Assembly: GCA_965243265.1 (NCBI GenBank)
Contig: CBDEUL010000005.1
Span: 434,001 to 498,000 of the forward strand
DNA: 64,000 nucleotides
Direction: 5' to 3'
Source: Flavicella sp965243265
GTDB lineage: Bacteria > Bacteroidota > Bacteroidia > Flavobacteriales > Flavobacteriaceae
Shown one piece after another: positions 43,102 to 52,272 of this stretch. How positions within the stretch are numbered: the stretch's first letter is position 1; the number at the start of each line of letters is the position of its first letter. The position numbers and the translations under genes are program-made. The notes under the pieces are model-generated. The model saw only the letters and a list, made by a program, of their open reading frames with translations. It was not told where the DNA came from and made no database searches.

Positions 43102-44355
43102 TTAAGAACGTATCTGTCCGTTACCTCTTACAATCCACTTGTAAGTTGTAATTTCTTCCAAAGCCATAGGACCTCTTGCGTGTAGTTTTTGAGTACTAAT
43201 ACCTATTTCAGCTCCCAATCCAAATTGAGCACCATCTGTAAAGGCAGTAGAGCTATTTGCATATACAGCAGCGGCATCTACATTGTTTAAATAGGTTTCA
43301 ATAACTGTTTCGTCTTCAGCAACAATGGCTTCACTATGTTTAGAACTGTATTGAGCAATATGTGTCAAAGCGTGGTCTAAACTAGCAACTGTTTTTATAG
43401 ACATTTTGTTAGATAAAAATTCAGTTCCAAAGTGAGATTCATCTGCTTTACGCAATAAGTTTTCTGGATAATTTCCTTTTAAAATGGCATAGGCTTCTTG
43501 ATCTGCAAATATTTCAGTTTCTTTTTCAATCAAAGTATCTGTAATATTTGTTAAGTCGTTCAATCTGCTTTTATGTAGTAACAAACTATCCAAAGCATTG
43601 CAAACACTTACCCTACGAGTTTTGGCATTGTTTACAATAGCAGCTCCTTTTGCAATATCACCACTGGCATCAAAATAGGTGTGTACAATTCCCGCTCCAG
43701 TTTCAATTACTGGAACTTTGGCGTTGTCACGTACAAAGTTGATCAACCCTTGACTTCCTCTAGGAATGATAATATCTACATATTCAGTAGCATTCAACAT
43801 ATCAGCTGTTGCTTGTCTGTCAATAGGTAAAAGAGTTACAACATCTGTATTGATATTGTGTTTTGAAAGTACTTCTTTTATCAAAGAAACAATGATAGTG
43901 TTTGAAAATTCAGCATCACTACTTCCTTTTAAAATACAGGCATTGTTGGTTTTAAAACACAAAGAAAAAACATCAAAAGATACGTTTGGGCGTGCTTCAT
44001 AAATAATTCCAATAACCCCCATTGGCACACGTACTTTAGAAACTTTTAGTCCGTTTTCTAATTCTTTTTTTGTTAGAATTTCTCCAATAGGACTGGTAAG
44101 TTGAGCAACGTTTAAAATATCGTCTGCAATTCCTTTGATACGTTCTTTAGACAATAACAAACGATCGTATTTAGGATCGTTTTTGTCCATTCTATCCAAG
44201 TCTTTTTGGTTTTCTGTTAAAATTAAATCTGTTTTTTCAACAGCCAATTCTGAAATTTCAATCAGTACTTCGTTGATTTTTTCAGCAGATAAAGAAACCA
44301 AATCTCTACTGGCTTGTTTTACTGCTTTAAATGTATTTTCTATATCTGTATTCAT
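43102..44355 (-). CDS. proA: Gamma-glutamyl phosphate reductase
   Basis: A 417-residue NADPH-dependent aldehyde-dehydrogenase-fold enzyme that reduces glutamyl 5-phosphate to glutamate semialdehyde, the second step of proline synthesis. The catalytic Cys is Cys252 (RRVSVCNALDSLLLH). YEARPNVSFDVFSLC, LKGSSDAEFSN, and IIPRGSQGLINFV are conserved. It starts 12 bases after the proB stop on the minus strand, so the two are an operon. Glutamate semialdehyde then cyclises spontaneously; proC is not in the window. Confidence 0.97.
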   Translation of the reverse strand: MNTDIENTFKAVKQASRDLVSLSAEKINEVLIEISELAVEKTDLILTENQKDLDRMDKNDPKYDRLLLSKERIKGIADDILNVAQLTSPIGEILTKKELENGLKVSKVRVPMGVIGIIYEARPNVSFDVFSLCFKTNNACILKGSSDAEFSNTIIVSLIKEVLSKHNINTDVVTLLPIDRQATADMLNATEYVDIIIPRGSQGLINFVRDNAKVPVIETGAGIVHTYFDASGDIAKGAAIVNNAKTRRVSVCNALDSLLLHKSRLNDLTNITDTLIEKETEIFADQEAYAILKGNYPENLLRKADESHFGTEFLSNKMSIKTVASLDHALTHIAQYSSKHSEAIVAEDETVIETYLNNVDAAAVYANSSTAFTDGAQFGLGAEIGISTQKLHARGPMALEEITTYKWIVRGNGQIRS

Positions 44356-44367
44356 AATTTTATTGTT

Positions 44368-45441
44368 TTAACTTAGAAAAAGATAGTTGTAATGTACCAA
44401 AGGTACCTGGTCTCTTTTTCCTAGGTTTTCATTTGCGGTTTGAGAGTCATATGTGACTTTTCCAAGGCCTATTGCGTTGTTGTCTTCGTCTACTATTTTT
44501 ACTACATCTCCTTCTTCAAAAGATCCTTTAATTTCTGCTACCCCAACGGGAAGTAAGCTGTTACCCTCCTTTGAAAGCAATGCCTCTTTGGCTCCTTCGT
44601 TTACCACGATATAGGCTTCGTTAAAACCTTCGGAATGTGCTATCCATTTTTTTATATTAGAAGTAGTTTGTGTTGATGCTTTAAAAAAGGTACCCGTTTC
44701 TTTGTTTAAAAGAGCTTGTATAATATTGCTTTTAGTTCCGTTTCCAATATGAACATCAATTCCTAAATCTGCTATTTTTCTAGCGGTTGTTGCTTTTGTA
44801 AACATTCCACCGCGTCCAAATTCAGATTTTACATCAGAAACGGCATCTTTTAGGTTTACGGTTTCGTTATTATATTCTTTGATTAGTTTTGCACCCTCTT
44901 CATTAGGATGTGCGGTAAAAATACCATCTACATTAGAAAGTAATAGTAATTTTTTAACATCCAACATACTTGCTACCAACCCAGAAAGATCGTCGTTATC
45001 AGTAAACATTAACTCTGTAACAGAAACCACATCATTTTCATTGATAATAGGGGTTACATTATTTTCAAGCAAGGCAGTTAAACAATTTTTAATGTTTAAA
45101 TAATGTCTACGTGTTCTAAAAGATTCTTTTGTAACCAATACCTGAGAACACAATAAATTGTGTTGTTGAAAATAAGAATTGTAAATTTTCATTAACTCAA
45201 TTTGACCTATAGAAGATAATACTTGACGTCTACTAACGGTGTCTAAATTTTGATCTATTTGAAGAATACTACGTCCAGCGGCTACAGCACCAGAGGATAC
45301 TAAAATAACTTGATAGCCTAATTTTTTTAAATCAGCAACTTGAGATACAATATGCGCAATACGTTTCTCATCAGGCAATCCAGAAGAAAGTGTGAGTACA
45401 TTTGAGCCTATTTTAACCAGTATTTTTTTTAGTGTATCCAT
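44368..45441 (-). CDS. proB: Glutamate 5-kinase
   Basis: A 357-residue amino-acid kinase that phosphorylates glutamate with ATP to start proline synthesis. KILVKIGSNVLTLS marks the N-terminal phosphate loop; ILVSSGAVAAGRSIL, PIINENDVVSVTELMFTDNDDLSGLVASML and GRGGMFTKATTARKIADLGI are the other active-site blocks. A PUA-like RNA-binding-type domain follows at about 270-350, as in most bacterial ProB. The family is inhibited by proline. It is the first gene of the proB-proA unit, with a TACTTTTG -7 box upstream. Confidence 0.97.
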   Translation of the reverse strand: MDTLKKILVKIGSNVLTLSSGLPDEKRIAHIVSQVADLKKLGYQVILVSSGAVAAGRSILQIDQNLDTVSRRQVLSSIGQIELMKIYNSYFQQHNLLCSQVLVTKESFRTRRHYLNIKNCLTALLENNVTPIINENDVVSVTELMFTDNDDLSGLVASMLDVKKLLLLSNVDGIFTAHPNEEGAKLIKEYNNETVNLKDAVSDVKSEFGRGGMFTKATTARKIADLGIDVHIGNGTKSNIIQALLNKETGTFFKASTQTTSNIKKWIAHSEGFNEAYIVVNEGAKEALLSKEGNSLLPVGVAEIKGSFEEGDVVKIVDEDNNAIGLGKVTYDSQTANENLGKRDQVPLVHYNYLFLS

Positions 45442-45483
45442 TTTGTTTCTATAGTAGATAAGGTTTCCCCACCTGTATCAGCA

Positions 45484-45491
45484 CAAAAGTA
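45484..45491 (-). promoter_or_regulatory. -7 box of proB-proA
   Basis: The minus-strand reading is TACTTTTG, an exact TAnnTTTG match, about 42 bases before the proB ATG. No TTG at the -33 distance. Confidence 0.45.
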
Positions 45492-45531
45492 CAAATTTGA
45501 GCGTTAGGATAAGATGCTTTCTTTAAAAACA

Positions 45532-45561
45532 AAAAGAGCTTCTAAATTTAGAAGCTCTTTT
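45532..45561 (-). terminator. Terminator after the exported EEP gene
   Basis: A perfect palindrome of 30 bases (arms AAAAGAGCTTCTAAA / TTTAGAAGCTCTTTT), flanked by A/T tracts. It lies 23 bases past the EEP gene stop on the minus strand and upstream of the proB promoter. Confidence 0.82.
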
Positions 45562-45584
45562 AAAATATGGTGTTAATATGAGGG

Positions 45585-46625
45585 TTATTTTTTAATCAAA
45601 TATATATAAACAGGATAATGATCACTGTAGCCTCCTGTAAAACTTTGGTTTCCAAAACTTCTATAAGGATAACCTTTGAATTTCCCTTTTTGCAAAGTTA
45701 GATAGCTAGGGTTAAAAATATAAGCTTTGTAAAAGCAAAAACTTTGATAGTTTTTATTTTTAGAGATCAGACTTTTATTGATGATGATCTGGTCAAACAA
45801 ATTAGTATTGTCTCTATAAGCAAGTGTGCTATATCCTTTTTTATACAAGATTTCGTAAGGGTTGTATAAATCGGTAGAATCTACCGTTGCGCTGTTTGTT
45901 TGTGTAGCAAGTACTGTTTTGATACTTTTATTTATAGGGTCATCATTAAAATCGCCCATAGTCAATATTTTGGCATTAGGAGTTACTGTGTAAATACTGT
46001 CCATAATTTTGGTATTTAAAAAAGCAGCTTTTTCTCGTAGCGGACTGCTTTTCGCTGCTCCCCCTCTTCTAGAAGGCCAATGGTTTACAATAATATAAAT
46101 AAGTTCGTTTTCTAAATAACCCGCAACTACCAATTGGTCTCTTGTATGAATTCGAACTCCTTTAGCATTCCATAATTTTAAAGTATGTGACTGGTAATGG
46201 ATAGGTGTAAAGTGTCTTTTTCGGTACAATAAAGCAACATCAATACCTCTTAAGTCAGGGGAGTCTTGATGGATAATACCATAGTTTTTATGGATTAAAT
46301 ATTTGTGATTAACGAGGTCTTCTAGTACTTGTTTGTTTTCAACTTCTGCAACTCCAATAACAGAAGGACTTGTATTGGTTTTTTCAGAACCAATTTCAGA
46401 AATCACTTTTGCCATATTGTTTATTTTCTGAAAATAGATTTCTTGTCGGTTGTTTTTGATTACTGCCATAGGACTGGCTTCATCATTTTTCTCAGGGTCA
46501 TTTATGGTATCAAACAGATTTTCCAAATTATAAAAAGCAACAGTGTGTATTTTGTAATTTTTTGTTTGGCTTTGTAATACAGTAGTATAGCTTATAATTA
46601 GGAAAATAAGAAGGGGTAATCTCAT
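45585..46625 (-). CDS. Exported endonuclease/exonuclease/phosphatase (EEP) family protein
   Basis: A 346-residue protein with an N-terminal signal peptide (about 1-19), so it is periplasmic or released; there is no lipobox and no T9SS tail. The EEP (DNase I/exonuclease III) catalytic set is intact: FYNLENLFDT (Asn near residue 33), GVAEVENK (metal-binding Glu at about 94), RGIDVALLY, VNHWPSRRGG (His), GDFNDDP (Asp and Asn at about 223-225), and the terminal SDHYPV (Asp-His pair at about 335). It probably cleaves phosphodiesters, either DNA/RNA or another phosphate ester. It is divergent from a TonB receptor and lies in the same cluster as a second EEP gene at 52258. Confidence 0.9.
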   Translation of the reverse strand: MRLPLLIFLIISYTTVLQSQTKNYKIHTVAFYNLENLFDTINDPEKNDEASPMAVIKNNRQEIYFQKINNMAKVISEIGSEKTNTSPSVIGVAEVENKQVLEDLVNHKYLIHKNYGIIHQDSPDLRGIDVALLYRKRHFTPIHYQSHTLKLWNAKGVRIHTRDQLVVAGYLENELIYIIVNHWPSRRGGAAKSSPLREKAAFLNTKIMDSIYTVTPNAKILTMGDFNDDPINKSIKTVLATQTNSATVDSTDLYNPYEILYKKGYSTLAYRDNTNLFDQIIINKSLISKNKNYQSFCFYKAYIFNPSYLTLQKGKFKGYPYRSFGNQSFTGGYSDHYPVYIYLIKK

Positions 46626-46714
46626 AGTGTATTTTTAATGTAAAGTACAAAATATAAGAAAACAGTTGGTCGTATTGTATTTTTTGTAAATTGTTAGTGC
46701 TATGATTATTTGTT

Positions 46715-49480
46715 ATGGAAAAGAATTTTACTTCATTTTTATATGGAGCAATTTGCTATTTCTGTTTGTTTGTAAATAAAGGCTTTTCGCAAGTTCGTGT
46801 AGAAGGACAGCTTGTAAAAGAAAATTCAATGGAAGCTGTTGAAGGAGTTTTGTTGGGTTTTAAAGAGCTGTCTATTAAAAAGTATTCAAACAAAGAAGGG
46901 CATTTTGTATTCCAAGAAATTCCTAAAGGAAGTTTTACATTAGAATTGTCTTGTAAAGGATATCAGTCTAAGATATTTCCCCTAACAATAGAGGGTAAGG
47001 GTGTTTTGGATTTAGGGGTATTGGTTTTATATGCTGAAAATACAGAGGTTGAAGAAACCATGATGGTTTCATTATCTGAAGACGATTTAGAGAATGAAGA
47101 AGTTGGGGGAGCTAACAATATAAGCGGTCTGTTATTTTCATCTAAAGATGTTTTTTTAAGAACGGCCGCCTTTAGTTTTAGTCAGGCGAGGTTTAAAATT
47201 AGAGGATATGATAGTAGAGAAGGTGCCGTTTTAATCAATGGAGTTTCTATGAACAAGATGTTTGATGGAAGACCTCAATGGTCTAACTGGGGAGGTTTAA
47301 ACAATATGATGCGAAATCAATATTTTACCTTGGGTTTGCAACCTTCAGAAATAACTTTTGGAAGTGTTTTAGGAACTACCCATATTTCAACAAAAGTATC
47401 AGAATACAGACCTGGTACAAGCGTATCTTATGTGGCAGCCAATGGAAGTTATCAAGGGCGTATCATGGCATCATTTGTTTCAAATTTTTCTAAAAAAGGT
47501 TGGGGGTTGGCTATATCAGCATCACGGCGTTTTGCTCAAGAAGGTTATATAGAAGGAACAACTTACAATGCATGGTCGGGTTTTTTAGCTGTTGAAAAGA
47601 AATTTAACTCAAATCAGCGGTTAAATTTTACAGCATTGATGGCGTTTAATAGAAGAGGTAAATCTTCAGCAAATACAAAAGAAGTTTCCGATGTAAAAGG
47701 GTATCAATACAATTCCTATTGGGGTTTTCAAGAAGGAGCGTTAAGAAATTCTAGGGTAAAAGAAGTATCAGAACCTGTATTGATGTTACATCACGATTGG
47801 AAAATAAACAATACTACAGAATTAGCATCTGTAATGTACTATCAATTTGGGCACATAGGAAATAGTCGTTTAGGAATGGTAAACGCCACAAGTCCAGACC
47901 CTACTTATTATAAAAAGTTACCTAGTTATTATTTGAGGTTTCAGGAGAATCCTGATTACAGTACGGCATATCTTTCTTTAAAATCTTTCGAAGAAGATGG
48001 GCAAATTAATTGGCAAAAAATGTATAAAGTAAACACTACGACAAACAGTTCTAATTATTACTTGTATGAAGATAGGAATGATGATGTTTCTATGGGGGTT
48101 AATATTAATTTAAGAAAAGAATTTGCGGAGCATACGTTATTTACAGGAGCTATTTTTTATAAAAAAGTAAGCAGTCATAATTACGCAAAAGTATTAGATG
48201 ATTTGGGAGGAGGAGGCTTTTTAGATGTGGATTCTTTTGCAGAAACTTCCGTACAAGAGAACAATGTACATACGCCAGATAGGTTTGTTACAGAAGGAGC
48301 TATTTTTCAGTACAATTACACGTTAGAATTGCAAGAGGCGAATTTGTTTACCCAATTACAGTCAGCCTATAAAAGTTTAGACTATTATGTTTCAATGGAC
48401 TTAAAAAATACAGCTTTTTATAGGGTAGGACACTACGAAAACGGAAAGTATATAGGAAACTCTTTGGGAGTTGGAAAACAAAACTCATTCTTAGATTTTA
48501 GTTTAAAAGGAGGAGGCGTTTATAAAATATCGGGGAGGCATTTGATAGATTTTAATGTAGGATATTTATCACGTCCGCCTAATTTGAGAAACTCTTATAC
48601 CAATGTACGTTTAAACCATGATGTTGCTCCAAAATTAAATAGTGAAAAAATATATACAGGTGATATAACCTACTCTTATAGAGCTCCAAATACACTGTTG
48701 AGGCTTACAGGCTATCATACACTTTTTTCAAATGTTATAGAATCTTCTTTCTCTTTTTCACAAGGATTGCAAGGAGATATTTCTGATTTTGTATCTCAAA
48801 CCTTAACAGGAATTCAAAAAAGACATATGGGGTTAGAGTTGGGGATTCAAAGAAATATACATTCAACTGTTGTACTCAATACAGTTTTGGCGGTAGGAAA
48901 TTACAGCTATGCAAACAATCCGAATTTATATGTGAATTCAGATTTGTTAAGAGATCAAGATCAAAATTTTGGAACTGCATATTTAAAAGGGTATAAGTTA
49001 GGAGGAAGCCCTCAAAGAGCATTGTCTGTAGGGATAGAATACAGAGACCCTAAATATTGGTGGATAGGTGTAAATGGAAACATATTGACGAATAATTATG
49101 TTCAGGTTTCACCATTGCTAAGAACAGATAATTTTTTCTTAGATATAGATGAAATTCCTTTTGTGAGTGAGGCTACAGGAAGTGAAGTTTCTCAAGAAGA
49201 GGTCGATGTGCTGTTGACACAAGAGAAATTTCAAGATGTGTTTTTAGTGAATCTTGTAGGGGGGAAATCTTGGAAGATAAATGAAACGTATTTGAGCTTT
49301 TTTGGCAGTATTAATAATGTATTCAATGCTGTTTATAAAACAGGAGGCTATGAACAATCTAGAAACGCAAATTATGAGCAGTTGGTAAAAGATAAAAAAT
49401 TACAATCGCCAATTTTTGGCAATAAATATTGGTACGGTTACGGAACTACATCTTATTTAATGCTGTCACTAAGGTTCTAA
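46715..49480 (+). CDS. TonB-dependent receptor of the candidate nucleic-acid scavenging locus
   Basis: A 921-residue outer-membrane receptor. A signal peptide (about 1-26) precedes a carboxypeptidase-regulatory-like domain (about 28-110; RVEGQLVKENSMEAVEGVLL). A plug domain follows at about 115-235, with RFKIRGYDSREGAVLINGVSMNK (a TonB-receptor plug hallmark), then a beta-barrel ending in YLMLSLRF with terminal Phe. No SusD gene is adjacent. The next gene is a DUF5689/lamin-tail lipoprotein 19 bases downstream, which could act as the surface lid in place of SusD. The exported EEP gene is divergent with an 89-base gap. Confidence 0.92.
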   Translation: MEKNFTSFLYGAICYFCLFVNKGFSQVRVEGQLVKENSMEAVEGVLLGFKELSIKKYSNKEGHFVFQEIPKGSFTLELSCKGYQSKIFPLTIEGKGVLDLGVLVLYAENTEVEETMMVSLSEDDLENEEVGGANNISGLLFSSKDVFLRTAAFSFSQARFKIRGYDSREGAVLINGVSMNKMFDGRPQWSNWGGLNNMMRNQYFTLGLQPSEITFGSVLGTTHISTKVSEYRPGTSVSYVAANGSYQGRIMASFVSNFSKKGWGLAISASRRFAQEGYIEGTTYNAWSGFLAVEKKFNSNQRLNFTALMAFNRRGKSSANTKEVSDVKGYQYNSYWGFQEGALRNSRVKEVSEPVLMLHHDWKINNTTELASVMYYQFGHIGNSRLGMVNATSPDPTYYKKLPSYYLRFQENPDYSTAYLSLKSFEEDGQINWQKMYKVNTTTNSSNYYLYEDRNDDVSMGVNINLRKEFAEHTLFTGAIFYKKVSSHNYAKVLDDLGGGGFLDVDSFAETSVQENNVHTPDRFVTEGAIFQYNYTLELQEANLFTQLQSAYKSLDYYVSMDLKNTAFYRVGHYENGKYIGNSLGVGKQNSFLDFSLKGGGVYKISGRHLIDFNVGYLSRPPNLRNSYTNVRLNHDVAPKLNSEKIYTGDITYSYRAPNTLLRLTGYHTLFSNVIESSFSFSQGLQGDISDFVSQTLTGIQKRHMGLELGIQRNIHSTVVLNTVLAVGNYSYANNPNLYVNSDLLRDQDQNFGTAYLKGYKLGGSPQRALSVGIEYRDPKYWWIGVNGNILTNNYVQVSPLLRTDNFFLDIDEIPFVSEATGSEVSQEEVDVLLTQEKFQDVFLVNLVGGKSWKINETYLSFFGSINNVFNAVYKTGGYEQSRNANYEQLVKDKKLQSPIFGNKYWYGYGTTSYLMLSLRF

Positions 49481-49499
49481 GTATATTAAAAGAAGTGTT

Positions 49500-51542
49500 A
49501 TGAAAACTAAAAGTATATATATCTATTTATTAATGTGGAGTATTTTTTCATGTGTTTCAGATTCAGATTTTGCAACACCAAATGTAAATTGTACAGATCC
49601 GAATATAAAAGCAACCAATTCCATTCAAGAGATAAAAGAAATGGCAGGTTTTGGAGTGGTCACTTTTTCTGAAGATTTGATTCTAGAGGGGTATGTGATT
49701 TCTAATGATGAATCGGGTAATATATACAAAACTCTATATATACAAGACGCTTACGAAAACCCAACTTCAGGAATAAAATTTTTAATAGATCAAACCAATT
49801 TGTATACAACCTATAATGTAGGTCGTAAAATATGTGTAAAGTTAAAAGGACTTTCTATAGGTTATGATAAAGGAAGTTTGGCAATAGGAAAAGGAGGTTC
49901 AGATGGACTGGAAAGGATTTCTAGTTTTGAGGTTAAAAATCATTTTTTTAGAACCTGTGAAGTAGCAACAATTGTACCTAAAGAACTTTCTGTTGCAGCG
50001 TTTGATAAAGAGTATGTGTCTTTATTAGTAAAATTGAAGAATGTGCAAGTTTCAAATAAAGATATAGGAGAAACTTTGGGGAATTTGGAATCAACAGAAA
50101 CTGTTTATAGAAATTGGGAAGAGGTCGATGATGAATGTAATTTGCTAAATATTTTTGAAGTGCCTGTCAGTGGGTTTTCTAGTATAAAAAGTTTACAATC
50201 ACCAAAAGGTAAAGGAGAGTTGACAGGTGTTTTAGATTTGTATTATTCAAAATATCAATTTTTATTGAGAGATTCTTTGGCTTTTCAAATGGATTTTTTA
50301 CGATGTGAAAACTCTATAAAACAAGCCCCCAATACTACAATTAGAGCTTTAAAAGAATATCCAAAAGAACAAATTGTAGAGTTGGGAGTTTCTGAAAATA
50401 TGGTTTTAAAGGGATATGTAATTTCTTCAGATGAATATGGAAGTTTTCAAAACGTATTAATTCTACAAGATGCTGTAGAGAACCCCACAGGTGGAATTCG
50501 AATTCTTCTTGGTAAGGATAATTTATACGAAAGTTTTCAAGTAGGAGATGAGGTTTTTGTAAAGTTAAACCGTTTGGCATTAAAAATTATTGACGATCAG
50601 CTTACTTTAGGTTTTACTGATGGAAGTTCTATATTACCTATTGAAGAAGAACAAATAGAGGCACATGTATTTCGTACAGGAACTAATTTTAAAATACAGC
50701 CAATAACTTTAGATATTGAAAGTTTAATTCCTCAGTTTATATCAAATACTTTGGTAGAGGTAGATGATGTACAACTTTTAGAAAATGAGTTGGGCAGTGC
50801 ATTTGCATATTTTTCTGGAACAGCAGATGGGGTTAGGACGTTAGGCAATTGTGAAAGTTTAAACAGACTTAATGTTTTTACAAGCGGAAATTCATTATTT
50901 GCAAATGAAGAATTTCCGAAGGGAAGAGGAAGTATTATGGGAATTGGAGTTCATAATGAAATAGGATATGAATTTGAATTGATTTCAAAAGAAGATGTTG
51001 TATTTGTGGAGCCTTATGAGTTATGTAAAGAAGTACAATCAAATATTCTGATAACAGAAATAGCAGATCCAGAGAATGCTATAGGAGCTAGGTTTGTAGA
51101 ATTATATAATGCAGGAGACTCAACTATTAGCTTATCAGGGTGGAAACTCCATAAATATATAAATGGAAGCACTTCTGTTTCAGGTTCAGGTTTAGATTTG
51201 TCTGCCATTACAATTGAAAAAGGAGGTTTTGCAGTAATTGCCAATACTAATTTTGAAACTATTTTTCAGAAAGAAGCAACGCTTACTTCAACATATATTT
51301 CAGGTACAGGAGATGATGTGTATGAATTGGTAGATGGCAATGGGGCTGTTCACGATGTTTTTGGAAAGGTGGGTGAAGATGGTACAGGGCTTTCTTGGGA
51401 ATATTTAGATGGAAAGGCAATACGTAATTTGGAAGTACAATTTTCGAATGCTGATTTTGAAATATCGGAATGGCAGGTGTTTTCAAAATCAAAAGGTGCT
51501 AAAAAAATAGCTCCTCAAGACTTCAGTCCATTTTATAGATAA
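49500..51542 (+). CDS. Surface lipoprotein with two DUF5689 units and a lamin-tail domain
   Basis: A 680-residue predicted lipoprotein (lipobox FSC at Cys18). Two homologous units follow: about 38-265 and about 275-515. Both contain the pattern L-x-G-Y-V-I-S-x-D-E-x-G, then L-x-x-Q-D-A-x-E-N-P-T-x-G-I, which I recognise as DUF5689. The C-terminal part (about 517-675; ITEIADPENAIGARFVELYNAGDSTISLSGWKL) is a lamin-tail (LTD) domain, which in bacteria often sits in extracellular nucleases. No catalytic motif is seen, so a binding or presenting role on the cell surface is likely. It is co-transcribed with the upstream TonB receptor (19-base gap). Confidence 0.85.
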   Translation: MKTKSIYIYLLMWSIFSCVSDSDFATPNVNCTDPNIKATNSIQEIKEMAGFGVVTFSEDLILEGYVISNDESGNIYKTLYIQDAYENPTSGIKFLIDQTNLYTTYNVGRKICVKLKGLSIGYDKGSLAIGKGGSDGLERISSFEVKNHFFRTCEVATIVPKELSVAAFDKEYVSLLVKLKNVQVSNKDIGETLGNLESTETVYRNWEEVDDECNLLNIFEVPVSGFSSIKSLQSPKGKGELTGVLDLYYSKYQFLLRDSLAFQMDFLRCENSIKQAPNTTIRALKEYPKEQIVELGVSENMVLKGYVISSDEYGSFQNVLILQDAVENPTGGIRILLGKDNLYESFQVGDEVFVKLNRLALKIIDDQLTLGFTDGSSILPIEEEQIEAHVFRTGTNFKIQPITLDIESLIPQFISNTLVEVDDVQLLENELGSAFAYFSGTADGVRTLGNCESLNRLNVFTSGNSLFANEEFPKGRGSIMGIGVHNEIGYEFELISKEDVVFVEPYELCKEVQSNILITEIADPENAIGARFVELYNAGDSTISLSGWKLHKYINGSTSVSGSGLDLSAITIEKGGFAVIANTNFETIFQKEATLTSTYISGTGDDVYELVDGNGAVHDVFGKVGEDGTGLSWEYLDGKAIRNLEVQFSNADFEISEWQVFSKSKGAKKIAPQDFSPFYR

Positions 51543-51866
51543 AAAATAAAAATATTTTTTTGAAATGTTTTTTATTTAACAATAAGGAAACATTGAGCTA
51601 TTTTTAGGTAGAAGCTATTTTGAGGATTTATAAATTAACTCCTTTGAAAAATAGTAAATTTATAAAATGAAAACGTTTTCATAAATTTTGAGAAATGTTT
51701 TGTGTGTCTTTTTTAGAGAAAGTAACAATGTTTCTTTTGTGTTAAAAGAGTCTGTTTTTTGTATTTTTTTTAAGTTGTATAAAGGGTTTGTTAGCTTTGT
51801 GGTTAGGGTGTTTTTTTGCTTTGGCATTATCTTTGTTTTAGTCAAGTCAAATAAAAAAATGAAAAA
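51543..51866. other. 324-base AT-rich gap after the DUF5689 lipoprotein
   Basis: There is no convincing gene here. A short palindrome AAAAATATTTTT (51548-51559) with a T run may end the receptor operon. The small open frame at 51688-51870 has Phe/Val-rich low-complexity content and is rejected. TAGCTTTG (51792-51799) and TATCTTTG (51828-51835) are exact -7 matches; the second fits the small secreted protein gene at 51867. Confidence 0.5.
51828..51835 (+). promoter_or_regulatory. -7 box of the small secreted protein gene
   Basis: TATCTTTG is an exact match, 31 bases before the ATG at 51867. Another exact match (TAGCTTTG) is 36 bases upstream of it. No TTG at the expected -33 distance for either. 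Confidence 0.42.
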
Positions 51867-52223
51867 ATGAGAACAACAATGAAAACAACAGCAATTCAAA
51901 TTATAGTATTATTTTTAGGAACATTTACTGCATTTGCAACAACACCTAGAGAAGAAGCTTTTAAAGGAAGATTAAGAGATAAAATAGAAAGTTTTTTAGA
52001 AAAGCCTACACTTACAACAGAAGAAACTGAGGTTTTTGCAACAGTAGAGTTTATGTTAAACGCTAAAGGTAAGATCGTAGTTTTAAACATCTCTTCAGAT
52101 AGCGATGTTGCAGATTCTTTTATAAAAGAAAGATTAGACGATCGTAGGTTGATAAGCGCAAAAAATAAAGTTACTAGAGATCGTACCTATGTAGTTCCTG
52201 TAAAAATTTACTTAAAGAGCTAA
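51867..52223 (+). CDS. Small secreted protein of unknown function
   Basis: A 118-residue protein with a signal peptide (about 1-24, ending TAFA; a second in-frame ATG is at 51879). The mature part of about 94 residues has no lipobox. A Glu/Lys-rich helix (about 28-48) precedes a beta-rich stretch with V-x-F-x-x-N-x-K-G-K-I and ends PVKIYLKS. The final segment recalls the C-terminal domain of TonB-like or energy-transducing proteins (F-x-x-x-x-x-G-x-I... VPVxI), but the match is weak. It is downstream of the DUF5689 lipoprotein, probably from its own promoter. A bidirectional terminator follows. Confidence 0.6.
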   Translation: MRTTMKTTAIQIIVLFLGTFTAFATTPREEAFKGRLRDKIESFLEKPTLTTEETEVFATVEFMLNAKGKIVVLNISSDSDVADSFIKERLDDRRLISAKNKVTRDRTYVVPVKIYLKS

Positions 52224-52244
52224 AACTTTTTGTTTAAAGAAAGC

Positions 52245-52272
52245 AAACCACAAACTTTTACGTTTGTGGTTT
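52245..52272. terminator. Bidirectional terminator between the small secreted protein and EEP genes
   Basis: An 11-bp stem (52245-52255 with 52262-52272; AAACCACAAAC/GTTTGTGGTTT) and a 6-base loop, then T tracts. It separates the convergent genes ending at 52223 and 52258. Confidence 0.8.

Noticed and set aside
51688..51870. A 60-codon open frame rich in Phe and Val in the gap before the small secreted protein
   Set aside because: It overlaps the promoter region and has low-complexity content from a T-rich stretch; no start context or family resemblance.
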